NCBI GenBank assembly: GCA_031279155.1
Contig: JAITJB010000239.1
Coordinates: forward strand, 1-6,006
DNA from: Deltaproteobacteria bacterium
GTDB taxonomy: Bacteria > Desulfobacterota > Desulfarculia > Adiutricales > Adiutricaceae
Direction: 5' to 3'
Length of the DNA: 6,006 nucleotides
Shown: positions 5,179 to 6,006 of the stretch, in pieces
How positions within the stretch are numbered: the first letter of the stretch is position 1
Layout of the letters: every line of letters begins with the position of its first letter
The notes under the pieces: generated by a model
Told to the model about the DNA's origin: nothing
What the model saw: only the letters and a program-made list of their open reading frames with translations
The model's database searches: none
Position numbers and translations under genes: made by a program

Positions 5179-5361
5179 AGCTGAAATCTCCTTTAGACAT
5201 GAGAACCCTTCTTGGGCTCGTCAAGCGCCGGTCGCCCACCTGGCCTAAATCGTGGGATAAAAATTGAGGCCAAAATCGCGAGCCAAATTCCGGCAGCGGT
5301 TTGGAAAAATAAAACTAACGAGACTTGTCGTTTTACAAACTGATTTTACCATATTTAGTCT

Positions 5362-5383
5362 AAAAAGACCAGAGGCTGGTCTT
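5362..5383 (-). terminator. Intrinsic terminator of the carboxypeptidase gene
   Basis: AAGACCAG and CTGGTCTT (5365-5372 and 5376-5383) form a perfect 8-bp stem with a three-base loop. On the minus strand it runs into five U (5362-5366). It lies 23 bases after the stop codon at 5407, so the carboxypeptidase transcript ends here and the next gene is transcribed separately. Confidence 0.9.
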
Positions 5384-5406
5384 AGACCCATCGAGCCAAC
5401 TATTTA

Positions 5407-6006
5407 TCAGCCCTTGGCGCCAGATGGCTCATCGATGAAGTGGGACTTTAAGACGTCTAAAATTTTTTCCCGGGTGCCTGGATAATAGGCGCCATTTAAG
5501 AGGATGACAAAACTAAGCGGTTCTGACGGCCTATCGGGCCTAACTAAGTAGCCGGCAAGAGTAGAGATATCGCTCATGGTGCCGGTTTTGTAGAGAACCG
5601 ACCCGTCCTGCCGGCTCTTAACTAAGTGCCGTGAGGGCTCAAAAGCGGCCAAGATATCGGCCATCTGCCTGGCCGTCAGGCTGTTTAAGCGGCTTAAACC
5701 ACTGCCCTCGACCAAATTTAGGCGGCTGAGCCCTTTACTGTCTAAGTACTCGTAGATCACGGCCTGGCTTTTGGCCAAGGTGGCCGGCGGACCAAATCTT
5801 TCAGCCCCCATAGCTAAAAAGATTTGATTGGTCATGAAATTATTGGAATGCTCCAAAAGAACGGCTAGAAGTTCTTCAAGATTGCGGGAATTTATATGAC
5901 GATACAGGGGCAAGGCATCATTTGGCAATATTCCGCCGACTTCCACCGTGCCGGAGACGTCGATTTCATTTTTTTTCAATTGGGCCAAAAAAAATTGCCC
6001 AGCCTG
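5407..6006 (-). CDS. dacB: D-alanyl-D-alanine carboxypeptidase/endopeptidase, PBP4 type (C-terminal part)
   Basis: This periplasmic penicillin-binding protein removes the terminal D-Ala from peptidoglycan stem peptides and can cut cross-links (peptidase family S13). Only the last 199 residues are in the window. The frame is open to the right edge, so the gene continues beyond it, and the full family is usually 450-500 residues. Two of the three catalytic motifs are visible: Ser-Asn-Asn in EHSNNFMTNQI (residues 54-56 of the fragment) and Lys-Thr-Gly-Thr in LYKTGTMSD (140-143). The family signature EGSGLSRLN lies between them at 100-108. The SxxK nucleophile motif and the signal peptide must lie outside. 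A TTG at 5986-5988 would be a possible start by ORF rules, but it is internal, since conserved sequence is needed upstream. The gene ends just before a clear terminator and is not cotranscribed with the Ala/Lys-rich gene. Confidence 0.92.
   Translation of the reverse strand, partial: QAGQFFLAQLKKNEIDVSGTVEVGGILPNDALPLYRHINSRNLEELLAVLLEHSNNFMTNQIFLAMGAERFGPPATLAKSQAVIYEYLDSKGLSRLNLVEGSGLSRLNSLTARQMADILAAFEPSRHLVKSRQDGSVLYKTGTMSDISTLAGYLVRPDRPSEPLSFVILLNGAYYPGTREKILDVLKSHFIDEPSGAKG

Noticed and set aside
5250..5361. Promoter for the Ala/Lys-rich gene (TTGTAA with TTTTAT, or TAAAAT alone)
   Set aside because: The hexamers match only four of six bases with an 18-base spacer, or lack a -35, so none is better than chance in this AT-rich stretch.
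5986..5988. TTG as the true start of the carboxypeptidase gene
   Set aside because: The frame is open to the window edge and the family needs the SxxK motif and signal peptide upstream, so the codon is internal.

Overview
The window looks like a bacterial chromosome segment in which every intact gene lies on the minus strand. The gene set suggests a Gram-negative, possibly a Desulfobacterota (deltaproteobacterial) relative. The reasons are a three-domain NifU paired with NifS with no other nif genes visible, a PBP4-type D-Ala-D-Ala carboxypeptidase, and decayed Rpn/PD-(D/E)XK and DDE transposase genes of a kind common in gut-associated members of that group. This assignment is inference and weakly held.

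Layout in minus-strand order, from high to low coordinates. A D-alanyl-D-alanine carboxypeptidase gene enters from the right edge (5407-6006, C-terminal part only) and ends at a clear intrinsic terminator (5362-5383). Next is a 169-residue Ala/Lys/Pro-rich, histone H1-like protein (4669-5178) carrying four 27-bp tandem repeats, followed by a strong terminator (4599-4642). A non-coding stretch of about 1 kb (3647-4668) follows. It holds a 13-bp tandem array, a good sigma70-type promoter on the plus strand, a good promoter on the minus strand with a 12-bp palindrome in its spacer, several inverted repeats, phased A-tracts, and two mutually exclusive hairpins just before the nifU Shine-Dalgarno. 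Then comes a nifU-nifS operon (2807-3646 and 1478-2695), closed by a bidirectional-looking terminator (1406-1457).

The left quarter is a graveyard of mobile-element genes. It holds the C-terminal part of a DDE transposase on the minus strand (962-1407, at least two frameshifts and one stop) and an Rpn-family nuclease/transposase on the plus strand (about 111-794, frameshifts and an in-frame TAG).

Functionally, NifS supplies persulfide sulfur from cysteine and NifU is the scaffold and carrier, so the pair forms a complete Fe-S cluster assembly module, probably housekeeping. The carboxypeptidase trims or cuts peptidoglycan. The Lys-rich protein is probably a DNA- or polyanion-binding protein. 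No clear new defence or mobile system is visible. The most interesting unexplained material is the non-coding block upstream of nifU.
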